A stretch of 38,251 nucleotides of DNA from Bacteroidales bacterium M3 (GCA_001689445.1 LUJN01000034.1:1-38251); one strand, 5' to 3'. Shown: positions 8,123 through 17,318, counted from the stretch's first letter. Made by a program: numbers and translations. The notes: generated from the sequence alone by a model not told the origin.

Positions 8123-8696
8123 CGACACGACACCAATGATGCGCATAGCCATAACATCCCCCGACATACAGGAGGATGAGCCACGCCGCATTATGGCGAT
8201 ACTCGATGCAGGTTGGGATAAGGTACACCTGCGCCATCCGTCGGCGACATTGACCGAGATGCGCCGCCTCATAGAGGCGATACCCCAGCGGATGCATAGC
8301 CGGCTGCGCCTGCACGGACACTTCGAGCTACTCAATGAGTTCAACCTCGGCGGCATACAGCTCAACAGCCGATGCCCTGTGCCCCCTGCCAACTATACAG
8401 GCCGATACAGCCGCTCGTGCCATACCGTAGAGGAGACCCGCGCGGCAACAGGATGCGACTACGTGACGCTCTCGCCGATATTTGACAGCATATCCAAACA
8501 TGGATATCGCAGCAACTTCCACGAGGAGGATTTTGCCGCTCTCCCTGCGGGGAAAGTTATAGCCCTTGGTGGGATAACGCCAGACAATATCACCATCGTG
8601 CGCCAATATCCATTCGCGGGGTACGCCGTACTCGGATACCTGTTCGGCGTGCCGTTTGACGAGTTCGCCCGACGGCTGCATCAATTTGACAATTAA
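8112..8696 (+). CDS. TenI/ThiE-like protein lacking the Mg-binding Asp residues
   Basis: The 194-residue protein has the ThiE/TenI TIM-barrel pattern: KVHLRHP in place of QLRxK, then HGHFELLNEFNLGGIQL, SRSCHTVEE, DYVTLSPIFDSISK and ALGGI. Compared with the true ThiE next door, the acidic DDRxELA segment reads HGHFELL, and the Asp of HLGKEDM is replaced in QLNSRCP, so both Mg-ligand positions are lost. Thiamine phosphate synthase activity is therefore doubtful; a thiazole tautomerase (TenI-type) role is more likely, by inference. Such paralogues are common in Bacteroidetes thi operons. Its start overlaps the thiS stop by 11 bp; Met10 is an alternative start. Confidence 0.8.
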   Translation: MADSDTTPMMRIAITSPDIQEDEPRRIMAILDAGWDKVHLRHPSATLTEMRRLIEAIPQRMHSRLRLHGHFELLNEFNLGGIQLNSRCPVPPANYTGRYSRSCHTVEETRAATGCDYVTLSPIFDSISKHGYRSNFHEEDFAALPAGKVIALGGITPDNITIVRQYPFAGYAVLGYLFGVPFDEFARRLHQFDN

Positions 8697-8711
8697 TAAA
8701 ATACACCTCAT

Positions 8712-9338
8712 ATGTTACAGTTTATCACTCATCCCTCCGACCGATACTCCATCCCCGAGGAGGTGCAGATGGCAATCGAGGGGGGCTGCCGCTGGGTGCA
8801 GCTCCGCATGAAAGATGCCTCCGACGAGGAGGTGCGGGAGGTTGCCCGCGAGATTATACCTATGTGTCAGGAGACTGGCACAATCCTTGTGCTCGACGAC
8901 CGCGTGGAGCTTGCCAACGAGCTGCGCGTCCACGGAGTGCACCTCGGCAAGGAGGATATGCCCCCGATGGAGGCACGTGAAATCCTTGGCCCCCATGCCA
9001 TAATCGGTGTGACAGCCAACACCGCCGCTGATATCGAGGCCCTGCGCGGCAAGGATGTCGACTACGTGGGCCTCGGCCCGTTCCGTCACACCGCCACTAA
9101 GGGCCGCCTCTCCCCCATACTCGGCATCGAGGGCTACCGCGCGATAATCGCCGCAAAAAAGGCCGCAGGGATAGACCTCCCTGTCGTGGCCATCGGCGGC
9201 ATAACGCTCGATGACATCGCCCCACTGATGGCGACCGGCGTCAACGGCGTGGCCGTCTCCGGCTCAATCATCAACGCCCCCGACCCGGTGAAATACACCA
9301 AGCGACTCCTCACAGCCCTCAACCAATGTGCGTTGTAG
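8712..9338 (+). CDS. thiE: Thiamine phosphate synthase (ThiE)
   Basis: It joins HMP-PP with thiazole phosphate (or its carboxylate) to give thiamine phosphate. Active-site motifs are intact: WVQLRMKD (28-35), LDDRVELA (61-68) with the metal-binding Asp, HLGKED (77-82), GVTANT (99-104), VGLGPFRHTATK (119-130) and AIGGIT. It is 208 residues, typical. It follows the TenI-like paralogue by 15 bp and is separated from thiG by a 102-bp REP-like inverted pair. Confidence 0.95.
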   Translation: MLQFITHPSDRYSIPEEVQMAIEGGCRWVQLRMKDASDEEVREVAREIIPMCQETGTILVLDDRVELANELRVHGVHLGKEDMPPMEAREILGPHAIIGVTANTAADIEALRGKDVDYVGLGPFRHTATKGRLSPILGIEGYRAIIAAKKAAGIDLPVVAIGGITLDDIAPLMATGVNGVAVSGSIINAPDPVKYTKRLLTALNQCAL

Positions 9339-9344
9339 CCTAAT

Positions 9345-9421
9345 GTAGGGTCGCGACCTGTCGCGACCGCAACCCTATAATATATCAACTTATTCTCAGT
9401 CGCGACAGGTCGCGACCCTAC
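9345..9421. repeat. REP-like inverted pair between thiE and thiG
   Basis: The left unit is GTAG (9345-9348), GGTCGCGAC, loop CT, GTCGCGACC (to 9368). The right unit is its mirror image (9398-9421), so 9345-9367 and 9399-9421 are perfect 23-bp reverse complements 31 bp apart. A 5' GTAG foot before a near-perfect palindrome is the hallmark of REP sequences, and an inverted pair is like a BIME. In mRNA it would form a strong stem within the thi operon. Confidence 0.75.
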
Positions 9422-9440
9422 TAACAAATATATCACTACA

Positions 9441-10214
9441 ATGGACAATCTGATAATCGGAGGACGCGAATTTACCTCGCGCCTGTTTGTCGGCACAGGC
9501 AAATTCTCCTCCAACCGCATGATGCTCGACGCCATCCTCGCCTCCGGCTCGGAAATGATAACCGTGGCAATGAAGCGCGTGGATATCGAGCACGGCGAGG
9601 AGGACGACATGCTCGCCCACATCAACCGCGACCATGTGCAGCTGCTCCCCAACACCTCGGGGGTGCGCAATGCCGAGGAGGCTGTCATCGCCGCCCGACT
9701 GTCGCGTGAGTGCTTCGGCACCGACTTTATCAAACTGGAGATACACCCCGACCCCAAATACCTGCTCCCCGATCCCGTGGAGACACTGAAAGCAACCGAA
9801 ATTCTCGCCAAGGAGGATTTCAAGGTACTACCCTACATCCAGGCCGACCCCGTGCTTTGCAAGCGGCTTGAGGAGGTGGGCACTGCCGCTGTGATGCCTC
9901 TCGGCGCACCGATTGGCACCAACAAAGGGCTGCTGACCCGTGATTTCCTTGAGATAATCATCGAGCAGAGCCGCGTGCCAGTGGTGGTAGATGCCGGGAT
10001 AGGCGCCCCCTCCCATGCCGCCGAGGCGATGGAGATGGGCGCGGATGCCGTGCTTGTCAACACGGCGATAGCCGTTGCCGGCGACCCCGTGCAGATGGCG
10101 GTTGCATTCAAGCTCGCCGTCGAGGCCGGACGCAGGGCCTACGAGGCCGGTCTCGGCGCGGTCGCCACTTGCGGCGCGGTCGCATCAAGCCCGCTCACAT
10201 CATTCCTTGACTAA
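9441..10214 (+). CDS. thiG: Thiazole synthase (ThiG)
   Basis: It builds thiazole phosphate from 1-deoxyxylulose-5-phosphate, dehydroglycine (from ThiH) and ThiS thiocarboxylate. Lys98 in FIKLEI is the Schiff-base lysine. LPNTSG (69-74), the MPLGAPIGTNKG phosphate loop and VVDAGIGAPSHAAEAMEMGADAV are also typical of the family. The 257-residue length is normal. It lies downstream of the REP-like pair, so its expression relative to thiE may be modulated by that structure. Confidence 0.95.
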   Translation: MDNLIIGGREFTSRLFVGTGKFSSNRMMLDAILASGSEMITVAMKRVDIEHGEEDDMLAHINRDHVQLLPNTSGVRNAEEAVIAARLSRECFGTDFIKLEIHPDPKYLLPDPVETLKATEILAKEDFKVLPYIQADPVLCKRLEEVGTAAVMPLGAPIGTNKGLLTRDFLEIIIEQSRVPVVVDAGIGAPSHAAEAMEMGADAVLVNTAIAVAGDPVQMAVAFKLAVEAGRRAYEAGLGAVATCGAVASSPLTSFLD

Positions 10215-10232
10215 TAAAACAACGATACAACC

Positions 10233-11942
10233 ATGCAGATAAACGACATAGACCTCCACAGCTATCCGGGGTCAGAGAAAGTATATTTTGAGGGAAAGCA
10301 ATTCCCGTTCATCAAGGTACCTATGCGCAAGGTATCGCTGACACCGACTGTCAAAGTCGCCCCCGACGGCACGAAGACCGTGCGCGAGAATGACCCGGTC
10401 TACATCTACGACACGAGCGGCGTCTACACCGATCCACAGGTGAAGATTGACGTCAATGCGGGCATTCCGCGATTCCGCGAGGAGTGGATTGGCCGCCGCG
10501 ACGACCTTGAGCAGCTGCCCGGCATCACGAGCGACTACGGACGGCAGCGAGAGGCCGACAAGAGCCTCGACGGCATACGATTTGCCCACCGCTATGCGCC
10601 GCGCCGCGCCCGCGAAGGTCGCGCCATAACTCAGATGGCGCTTGCACGTCAAGGCATAGTGACCCCTGAGATGGAGTATGTGGCAATCCGCGAGAACCTC
10701 AACAACGAGACTCTCGGCATCGAGAGCTACATCACCCCCGAGATGGTGCGCGATGAGGTGGCAGCAGGACGTGCCGTCATCCCGGCCAACATCAACCATC
10801 CCGAGGCCGAGCCGATGATTATCGGCAGCCGTTTCCTCGTGAAGCTCAACACCAACATCGGCAACTCGGCCCTCTCCTCAGGCATCGAGGAGGAGGTTGC
10901 CAAGGCTGTTTGGAGCTGCTATTGGGGCGGCGACACGCTGATGGACCTCTCCACGGGCGACCACATCCACGAGACCCGTGAATGGATTATCCGCAACTGT
11001 CCCGTGCCGATGGGCACGGTACCCGTGTATCAGGCGTTGGAGAAGGTAAACGGAGACCTGTCGAAACTGACATGGGAAATCTACCGCGACACGCTCATCG
11101 AGCAGGCGGAGCAGGGCGTCGACTACTTCACTATCCACGCCGGCGCGTTACGCGCCCATGCCGACCTCATCGACGAGCGGCTCACGGGCATCGTGTCGCG
11201 CGGTGGTTCCATCATGACCGGCTGGGCGGTAATGCACAACGAGGAAAATTTCCTCTACACCCACTTTGAGGAGATATGCGAGATACTCGCCCGCTATGAC
11301 GTGGCGGTATCGCTCGGCGACGGGTTGCGCCCCGGCTCGATACACGATGCCAACGACCGCTCGCAGTTCATGGAACTCGACGTGCTCGGCGAACTGACCG
11401 AGATTGCGTGGCGCCACAACGTGCAGGTGCTCATCGAGGGACCGGGGCACGTGCCGATGCACAAAATCAAGGAGAATATGGAACGTCAGGTGGAGAAGTG
11501 CCACGGTGCGCCGTTCTACACCCTCGGCCCGCTGACCACCGACATCGCCCCCGCCTACGACCACATCACATCGGCCATCGGCGCGGCGCAGATAGCATGG
11601 ATGGGCACAGCTATGATATGCTACGTGACCCCAAAGGAGCACCTTGCGCTCCCCAACCTTGAGGATGTGCGCGCCGGCGTCATCACCTACAAGATTGCCG
11701 CCCATGCCGCCGACCTCGCCAAGGGGCACCCCGGGGCGCAGGTGCGTGACGACGCTATGAGCCGCGCCCGCTACGACTTCCGTTGGAAAGACCAGTTTAA
11801 CCTCTCGCTCGATCCCGACCGCGCACGCCAGTACTATATCGAGAGCCGCAAGGACGACGACCGCTTCTGCACAATGTGCGGGCCCAACTTCTGCGCGATG
11901 CGCATCTCCCAGCAGGTAGCATCAGATGCCTGTGCAAAATAA
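10233..11942 (+). CDS. thiC: Phosphomethylpyrimidine synthase (ThiC)
   Basis: This non-canonical radical-SAM enzyme converts aminoimidazole ribotide to HMP-phosphate. The 4Fe-4S motif CxxCx4C sits near the C terminus (Cys546, Cys549, Cys554), as expected for ThiC. MTGWAVMHNEENFLY and EGPGHVPMHKI are conserved family segments. It has 569 residues. It is 18 bp after thiG, and thiH starts 7 bp after its stop. It supplies HMP-P to ThiD. Confidence 0.97.
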   Translation: MQINDIDLHSYPGSEKVYFEGKQFPFIKVPMRKVSLTPTVKVAPDGTKTVRENDPVYIYDTSGVYTDPQVKIDVNAGIPRFREEWIGRRDDLEQLPGITSDYGRQREADKSLDGIRFAHRYAPRRAREGRAITQMALARQGIVTPEMEYVAIRENLNNETLGIESYITPEMVRDEVAAGRAVIPANINHPEAEPMIIGSRFLVKLNTNIGNSALSSGIEEEVAKAVWSCYWGGDTLMDLSTGDHIHETREWIIRNCPVPMGTVPVYQALEKVNGDLSKLTWEIYRDTLIEQAEQGVDYFTIHAGALRAHADLIDERLTGIVSRGGSIMTGWAVMHNEENFLYTHFEEICEILARYDVAVSLGDGLRPGSIHDANDRSQFMELDVLGELTEIAWRHNVQVLIEGPGHVPMHKIKENMERQVEKCHGAPFYTLGPLTTDIAPAYDHITSAIGAAQIAWMGTAMICYVTPKEHLALPNLEDVRAGVITYKIAAHAADLAKGHPGAQVRDDAMSRARYDFRWKDQFNLSLDPDRARQYYIESRKDDDRFCTMCGPNFCAMRISQQVASDACAK

Positions 11943-11949
11943 TTTGACA

Positions 11950-13071
11950 ATGTTTTACGACGAAATACAGAAATATTCCTGGGACGGCACTACTGCCGCG
12001 ATAGCCGCCAAGACCTCGCGTGATGTCGAGGCGGCTATCGCCAAAAGCCGTGCCAACCGCCCCGTGAGCGTCGACGACTTCATGGCGCTCATCTCCCCTG
12101 CCGCTGTCCCCTATCTGGAGCAGATGGCCCAACTCAGCCACCACTACACGCTTGAACGGTTTGGCAAGACCATATCTATGTATATCCCACTCTATGTCTC
12201 CAACGCATGTACCAACTCATGCGTCTACTGCGGGTTCAACCACGCCAATCCCCTGACGCGCGTCACGCTGTCGATGGAGCAGGTCAAGGCCGAGTGCGAG
12301 GCGATAAAGCGTCTCGGCCCGTTTGACAACCTGCTCATCGTCTCCGGCGAGTTCCCCCGCCTCAACGGCGTGGACTACCTTGAGCAGGTGCTCCATGTCG
12401 CACGCCCATACTTCAACAACCTCACCATCGAGGTGATGCCGATGAAGGAGCGCGACTATTACCGCCTGACCCAAAGCGGGCTTAACGGCGTTGTCTGCTT
12501 TCAGGAGACCTATAACGAGGCGCGATACAAGGTCTACCACCCGCGCGGCATGAAGTCGTTCTACGAGTGGCGACTCAACGGCTACGACCGCATGGGGCGT
12601 GCCGGGGTGCACAAGATAGGTATGGGCGTACTCATAGGGCTGGAGGACTGGCGCACCGACGTCACCATGATGGCCCGGCACCTCGAATATCTGCGCAAGA
12701 CCTACTGGCGCACGCGCTATTCGGTCAACTTCCCGCGCATGTGCCCCGCCGAGGGGGGCTATCAGCCCTCGGTGGTGATGACCGACAAGGAGCTGGCGCA
12801 ACTCACATTCGCGTTCCGCATCTTCGACCACGACATCGACATCTCCTACTCCACCCGCGAAAGCCCCGCGTTCCGCGCCAACATGATGAAGCTCGGCGTC
12901 ACCTCCATGAGTGCCGGCAGCAAAACCGAGCCGGGCGGCTACGTCTCCACCCCCGACGCCCTCGAGCAATTCGAGGTCACCGACGCCCGCACCCCAGCCC
13001 AAGTCGTCGACGAAATCCGCTCCCTCGGCTACGAGGCCGTCTGGAAAGACTGGGACAAAATCTTCGACTGA
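11950..13071 (+). CDS. thiH: 2-iminoacetate synthase (ThiH), radical SAM
   Basis: It cleaves tyrosine to dehydroglycine and p-cresol, supplying the C2-N3 unit of thiazole to ThiG. The radical-SAM cluster motif is CTNSCVYC (Cys87, Cys91, Cys94), followed by the BATS-type C-terminal region. The ATG at 11950 gives 373 residues and avoids overlapping thiC; an in-frame ATG at 11926 would add eight residues inside thiC. It is the last thi gene here: no thiF follows, although thiF often does in related operons. No clear terminator is visible after it. Confidence 0.94.
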   Translation: MFYDEIQKYSWDGTTAAIAAKTSRDVEAAIAKSRANRPVSVDDFMALISPAAVPYLEQMAQLSHHYTLERFGKTISMYIPLYVSNACTNSCVYCGFNHANPLTRVTLSMEQVKAECEAIKRLGPFDNLLIVSGEFPRLNGVDYLEQVLHVARPYFNNLTIEVMPMKERDYYRLTQSGLNGVVCFQETYNEARYKVYHPRGMKSFYEWRLNGYDRMGRAGVHKIGMGVLIGLEDWRTDVTMMARHLEYLRKTYWRTRYSVNFPRMCPAEGGYQPSVVMTDKELAQLTFAFRIFDHDIDISYSTRESPAFRANMMKLGVTSMSAGSKTEPGGYVSTPDALEQFEVTDARTPAQVVDEIRSLGYEAVWKDWDKIFD

Positions 13072-13173
13072 ACAACCCTCCTGAAGTGTATATATTTTAA
13101 TCCAACACTTTCAATTTATGTGGATAATGGCTTCAAATATAGCAATAACAGCTCAAATTTACACCATTATTAC

Positions 13174-13181
13174 TATATTTG
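13174..13181 (+). promoter_or_regulatory. -7 box upstream of the hipA remnant
   Basis: TATATTTG fits TAnnTTTG in the AT-rich 13072-13209 stretch, but no -33 box is clear. This stretch holds no recognisable gene. Confidence 0.4.
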
Positions 13182-13209
13182 CAGTCTAATAGATTAAAAT
13201 AAAGCTATC

Positions 13210-14276
13210 ATGGAAAATATCTATATGCTTACGGACGTGCCTTATTTGACAGGTGGTTAGCATTGACCGGGCGTAATAGCGGCAACGCAGTCGAGACATT
13301 GTGCTTTCTCGGCAAGCGATGTATGGGTGCATTGGAATTTGAGCCTGCGATGGATGCTCCATACGGCAAAGATGTGCGTATAGAACTCGACTCATTGGTG
13401 GAGGTGGCAAGCGAAGCCTTGGCCGAGAAGGAGGAATTCGGAGCCAATCTTGAAGCCGATAAGAAAGCCGCAATAGCCGAGATTGTACGTCTCGGAACGT
13501 CTGCCGGCGGTCAACGTGCCAAGGCAATAATTGCTTATAATGATAAGACCGGAGAGGTTAGGTCGGGGCAGATTGAAGCACCTGACGGGTTTGACTATTA
13601 TCTCATAAAACTTGACGGGGTTACAGCTGAAGCCGGTTTTCGTGAAACGCAGAATTTCGGTAGGCTGGAATATTCCTTTTCACGATTGGTGAAAGATTGC
13701 GGCATAGAGATGAGTGAGTGCCGTCTTATAGAGGAAAACGGGAGGGCGCATTTTTTGACGAAAAGGTTCGATAGACTCGATGGGGAGAAAGTCCACATGC
13801 AAACGTTGTGCGGGATTGCACACTATGACTATCGGATGCCTCGCTCTTTCTCATACGAACAGGCGTTCAACATAATGAGGGCACTGCGTCTGCCTTATTC
13901 ACAGGCACAGGAGATGTTCCGGCGCATGGCGTTCAATGTCGTTGTGCGCAATCAAGATGACCACACTAAGAACATCTCATTCCTTATGGACAGAACGGGA
14001 AAATGGAGACTTTCACCGGCCTACGATATGGGCTATGCCTATAATCCTGCCGGTGGGTGGACTTCACAGCATCAGATGTCGATAAATGGGAAATTTGACA
14101 ATATCACACGTGATGATCTTTTGGATTTTGCCAAGCGCAACAACATCAAGGATGCCGGAGAAACCATTGACATGATAATAGAGTGTGCCTCCCGTTGGCC
14201 AACAATCGCTCGAGAATGTGAAGTACCACAAAAGATGATTGATGCCATAGCCAACGAAATGAGTCTTTCAATTTAA
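13210..14276 (+). pseudogene. HipA-family kinase with deleted N-terminal domain
   Basis: From 13203 an open frame reads into a HipA-like protein (YGRALFDRWLALTGRN, then GKRCMGALEF). The kinase core is intact: the ATP-side motif GTSAGGQRAKA (78-88, counted from the TTG at 13263), catalytic NQDDHTKN (230-237) and metal-binding SPAYD (251-255). The roughly 80-residue HipA N-terminal domain is missing and there is no in-frame ATG before 13323. The ATG at 13210 begins a different frame reading MENIY, a plausible HipA start, which stops at 13258-13260. I infer an internal deletion plus frameshift. A TTG start at 13263 (337 residues) is possible. No hipB-type antitoxin gene is adjacent. Confidence 0.65.
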
Positions 14277-14322
14277 CATCATCAGAAAGCCGTGAAATTA
14301 CAATCCTGCTGCCTGCGATTTT

Positions 14323-14352
14323 TTTGTCATACCGAATTTATATGTATATTTG
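14323..14352 (+). promoter_or_regulatory. Candidate promoter upstream of the DMT permease (distal)
   Basis: TTTG at 14323-14326, an 18-bp spacer and TATATTTG at 14345-14352. It would give about a 120-nt leader to the ATG at 14483. The spacer is slightly short. Confidence 0.4.
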
Positions 14353-14465
14353 CTCTCAGATTAGCAGTGGAAGAGTCTTCTGATAATCAAGAACAAATGT
14401 AAACATAAGCCTCAATTCTAACCATTACGAAACTTTTCTACTGCCGAGGTGTTGTGAAAAATGAG

Positions 14466-14473
14466 TACCTTTG
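14466..14473 (+). promoter_or_regulatory. Candidate -7 box next to the DMT permease start
   Basis: TACCTTTG is a perfect -7 box only 9 bp before the ATG at 14483, implying a leaderless or very short-leader mRNA. No good -33 box is seen. Confidence 0.4.
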
Positions 14474-14482
14474 CGATCGATT

Positions 14483-15403
14483 ATGGATATTGCAAGAAGA
14501 CATCAGTTCCGTGGGTATATCCTCGGGATGCTGGCAGCTGCGGCGTATGGTACCAACCCGCTTTTTGCCATGCCGCTCTACGGCGAGGGGATGAGCGTCG
14601 ACTCGGTGCTTTTCTACCGCTACGCCATCGCTACGGTGATGCTCGGCGCGCTTATGCTCGCCAAGGGAGAGCCGTTCCGCGTGCGCCGCGCCGACATTCT
14701 CGCGCTCGCCGGTGCAGGCATACTCTTTGCCCTCTCGTCGCTGTTGCTTTTCGCGAGCTACAACTACATGGATGTGGGCATCGCATCGACTATCCTGTTT
14801 GTCTACCCCGTGTTTGTAGCCATACTGATGGCCTCGTTCTTCCACGAGCGCATAAGCCGCATCACCCTGCTGGCGATAGCCCTCGCGCTTGTCGGGATTG
14901 CCCTACTGTCTCAGGGTGAGGAGGGCGGTGGTGCATCTTCGGTATCGGTGACAGGAATAATACTCGTGATACTCTCGTCACTCTCATACGCGATATACAT
15001 GGTGGCAATCAACAAGAGCCGCCTGCGGCACATCTCATCCTTGCAGATGACATTCTACTCTCTCGTGTTCGGCTCACTGCTGTTTATCGTCAGGCTCGGT
15101 TTCCTCACCGACTTGCAGATGCCGTCGGGTGCGATGTCATGGGTGTGCATCACCTCTCTCGGCATCTTTCCGACCATCATATCGCTGCTGGCAATGACAG
15201 TGGCAATCCATGACATAGGATCGACCCCCACGGCAATACTTGGCGCATTGGAGCCGGTCACGGGCCTGATAATCGGCATAGCGATGTTCGGCGAGACCCT
15301 GACAGGGCAATCGGTCAGCGGCATACTGCTCATATTGGTGGCCGTGACACTCGTTATCGCCGCAAAGCCCATCATGGCGATGCTGCGCAACCGCCGGAGA
15401 TAA
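14483..15403 (+). CDS. EamA/DMT-family transporter
   Basis: This is a membrane permease of the drug/metabolite transporter superfamily. It has about ten hydrophobic segments in two EamA repeats (roughly 10-135 and 150-295), with the family features YGTNPLFA near the start of the first repeat and a repeat-2 end reading LGALEPVTGLIIGIAMFGE. The substrate cannot be told from sequence. The ATG at 14483 (306 residues) is preferred over an upstream in-frame TTG at 14471, which lies inside a -7 box. A later Met at 14528 would still retain the first membrane segment. It converges on the ABC-F gene with 18 bp between stops. Confidence 0.88.
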   Translation: MDIARRHQFRGYILGMLAAAAYGTNPLFAMPLYGEGMSVDSVLFYRYAIATVMLGALMLAKGEPFRVRRADILALAGAGILFALSSLLLFASYNYMDVGIASTILFVYPVFVAILMASFFHERISRITLLAIALALVGIALLSQGEEGGGASSVSVTGIILVILSSLSYAIYMVAINKSRLRHISSLQMTFYSLVFGSLLFIVRLGFLTDLQMPSGAMSWVCITSLGIFPTIISLLAMTVAIHDIGSTPTAILGALEPVTGLIIGIAMFGETLTGQSVSGILLILVAVTLVIAAKPIMAMLRNRRR

Positions 15404-15421
15404 TCAGGCCATTATCGCCGT

Positions 15422-17296
15422 TTACCCCTCCTTTTCCGACAGTTCGAGCCAGCGCATCTCCTTTTCATCTATGATGCCGGCGAGCTCGCTGTAGCGTGCG
15501 CTGCGCTCGGCTATATCGGGAATCGCCTCCCCGCTGTTGAACATTGCCTCCAGCTCCCGCTTCTCGGCATTAAGCGTGTCAAGTTCGGCGGTAAGCGCCT
15601 CCAACTCCCTGCGCTCCTTGAACGTCAACCGTTGTGTCGTGGCCGGAGCGCGATGCTTCCCGGGCGCAGACTTGGGTGCGGCGGCAGCCTGAACACGGGC
15701 CTCCTCACGCTGCCGCTCCTCGTTCCATTCGCGGTATTCCGAGTATGTGCCGGGAAAATCCTTCACCTTGCCGTCTCCCTCAAACACAAACAGGTGGTCG
15801 ACTATGCTGTCGAGGAAAAATCGGTCGTGGGATATGACGATGACACACCCCTTGAACTCCGACAGGTACTCCTCCAGGATGCCGAGCGTCACGATGTCGA
15901 GGTCATTGGTCGGCTCGTCGAGTATAAGGAAGTTGGGCGAGCGCATCAGCACCGCCGCGAGATGCAGGCGGCAACGCTCGCCGCCGCTGAGGGTGTGGAT
16001 ATACTTCTGCTGGTCGGCCGGCGAAAAGAGGAACCGTTGCAGGAATTGCATAGGCGAGTACCTCACCCCGTCATTCACCACTATATCCTCGGCAATCTCG
16101 GTGATGGCGTCAATCACCTTCTTGTCGCTGTCAAAGTCGATACCGTCCTGGCTGTAGTAGCCAAACCGCACCGTCTCGCCGACATTCCACTTGCCGCTGT
16201 CGGGAGCGACGAGCCCTTGCAGCATCTTGATGAATGTCGACTTGCCGACACCGTTGCGCCCGATAATACCGACTTTCTCGTAGCGGGCAAACGTGTAGTT
16301 GAAGTCTTCAAGTATCACCTTGTCACCAAACCGTTTTGATATACCCTCGGCCTCAAAAATCTTTGAGCCTATATATGATGACTTCACGTCGAGGCGCACA
16401 TTGTCGTCGCGCATGTTGACCTGCGAGCGTTTTTGCAGGTCATAGAAAGCGTCTATGCGATATTTCGCCTTACCGGCACGTGCCTGCGGCTGGCGGCGCA
16501 TCCACTCCTGCTCCTTGCGCAAGGTGTTCTTCACCTTGGCAAGTTCCTCCGACATCGCATCTATACGCTCCTGACGGCGGCGCAGGTAATAGTCATAATT
16601 TCCCTCGTAGGTGAATATCGTCTCGCGGTCAATCTCGACAATCTTGTTGCACACGCGGTCGAGGAAATACCGGTCGTGCGTCACCATCAGCAACGTCACC
16701 CTCGACCGTCTCAGATACCCCTCCAGCCACTCTATCACCTCGATGTCAAGATGGTTGGTCGGCTCGTCGAGTATTACCAGGTCGGGACGGTCGAGCACCA
16801 CGCGGGCCAATGCCACCCTCTTGCGCTGGCCTCCCGACAATCGGCCCATCAGGGCATCAGGGTCCTTGATGTCGAGCTGCGACAGCAGTTGCTTGAAGCG
16901 GTCCTCGTAGTCCCATGCCCCGGCGGCATCCATCTCATGCACCGCCGCATTGATGGCGTCGGCATCTCCCGATGACACGGCACGCTCGTAGCGTCCTATC
17001 ACAGCCGCCATCTCGCCGCCGCCCCCCATACATGCCTCCATGACAGTGTCGGAATCCTCAAATTCTGGCATCTGCTCAAGATATCCTACCCGCAGTCCGT
17101 TGGAAAACACCACGCTGCCCGAGTCGGCGCTCTCACGCCCCGCCAATATTGACAGCAGGGTGCTCTTGCCCGTCCCGTTCTTCGCGATAATGCCAATCTT
17201 GTCGCCCTCGTTAACGCCAAAGGTCACGTCGGCAAACAGCACCCTGTCTCCGTAGCTCTTGGTCAGATTCTCAACCTGTAGATATGATATTCCCAT
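15422..17296 (-). CDS. uup: ABC-F family ATPase, Uup type
   Basis: The soluble protein has two ABC ATPase domains and no membrane segments: Walker A KNGTGKST (39-46), LSGGQRKR and LDEPTNHLD in the first; GRNGVGKST, LSGGERCR and LDEPTNDLD in the second. A linker of about 80 residues, rich in Arg/Lys/Gln, separates them. The C-terminal extension (about 540-624) is Lys/Arg/Glu-rich and predicted coiled coil, as in Uup, which acts on ribosomes or branched DNA. The first glycine of Walker A is Ala here. It is 624 residues. A promoter-hairpin module (17319-17373) lies 22 bp upstream. Confidence 0.9.
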   Translation of the reverse strand: MGISYLQVENLTKSYGDRVLFADVTFGVNEGDKIGIIAKNGTGKSTLLSILAGRESADSGSVVFSNGLRVGYLEQMPEFEDSDTVMEACMGGGGEMAAVIGRYERAVSSGDADAINAAVHEMDAAGAWDYEDRFKQLLSQLDIKDPDALMGRLSGGQRKRVALARVVLDRPDLVILDEPTNHLDIEVIEWLEGYLRRSRVTLLMVTHDRYFLDRVCNKIVEIDRETIFTYEGNYDYYLRRRQERIDAMSEELAKVKNTLRKEQEWMRRQPQARAGKAKYRIDAFYDLQKRSQVNMRDDNVRLDVKSSYIGSKIFEAEGISKRFGDKVILEDFNYTFARYEKVGIIGRNGVGKSTFIKMLQGLVAPDSGKWNVGETVRFGYYSQDGIDFDSDKKVIDAITEIAEDIVVNDGVRYSPMQFLQRFLFSPADQQKYIHTLSGGERCRLHLAAVLMRSPNFLILDEPTNDLDIVTLGILEEYLSEFKGCVIVISHDRFFLDSIVDHLFVFEGDGKVKDFPGTYSEYREWNEERQREEARVQAAAAPKSAPGKHRAPATTQRLTFKERRELEALTAELDTLNAEKRELEAMFNSGEAIPDIAERSARYSELAGIIDEKEMRWLELSEKEG

Positions 17297-17318
17297 CTTC
17301 TCTTACGAAATTATACCG

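Noticed and set aside
9345..9421. Rho-independent terminator between thiE and thiG
   Set aside because: The stem is strong, but no T-run follows and the thi genes continue on the same strand; the GTAG foot and recurrence elsewhere fit a REP pair better.
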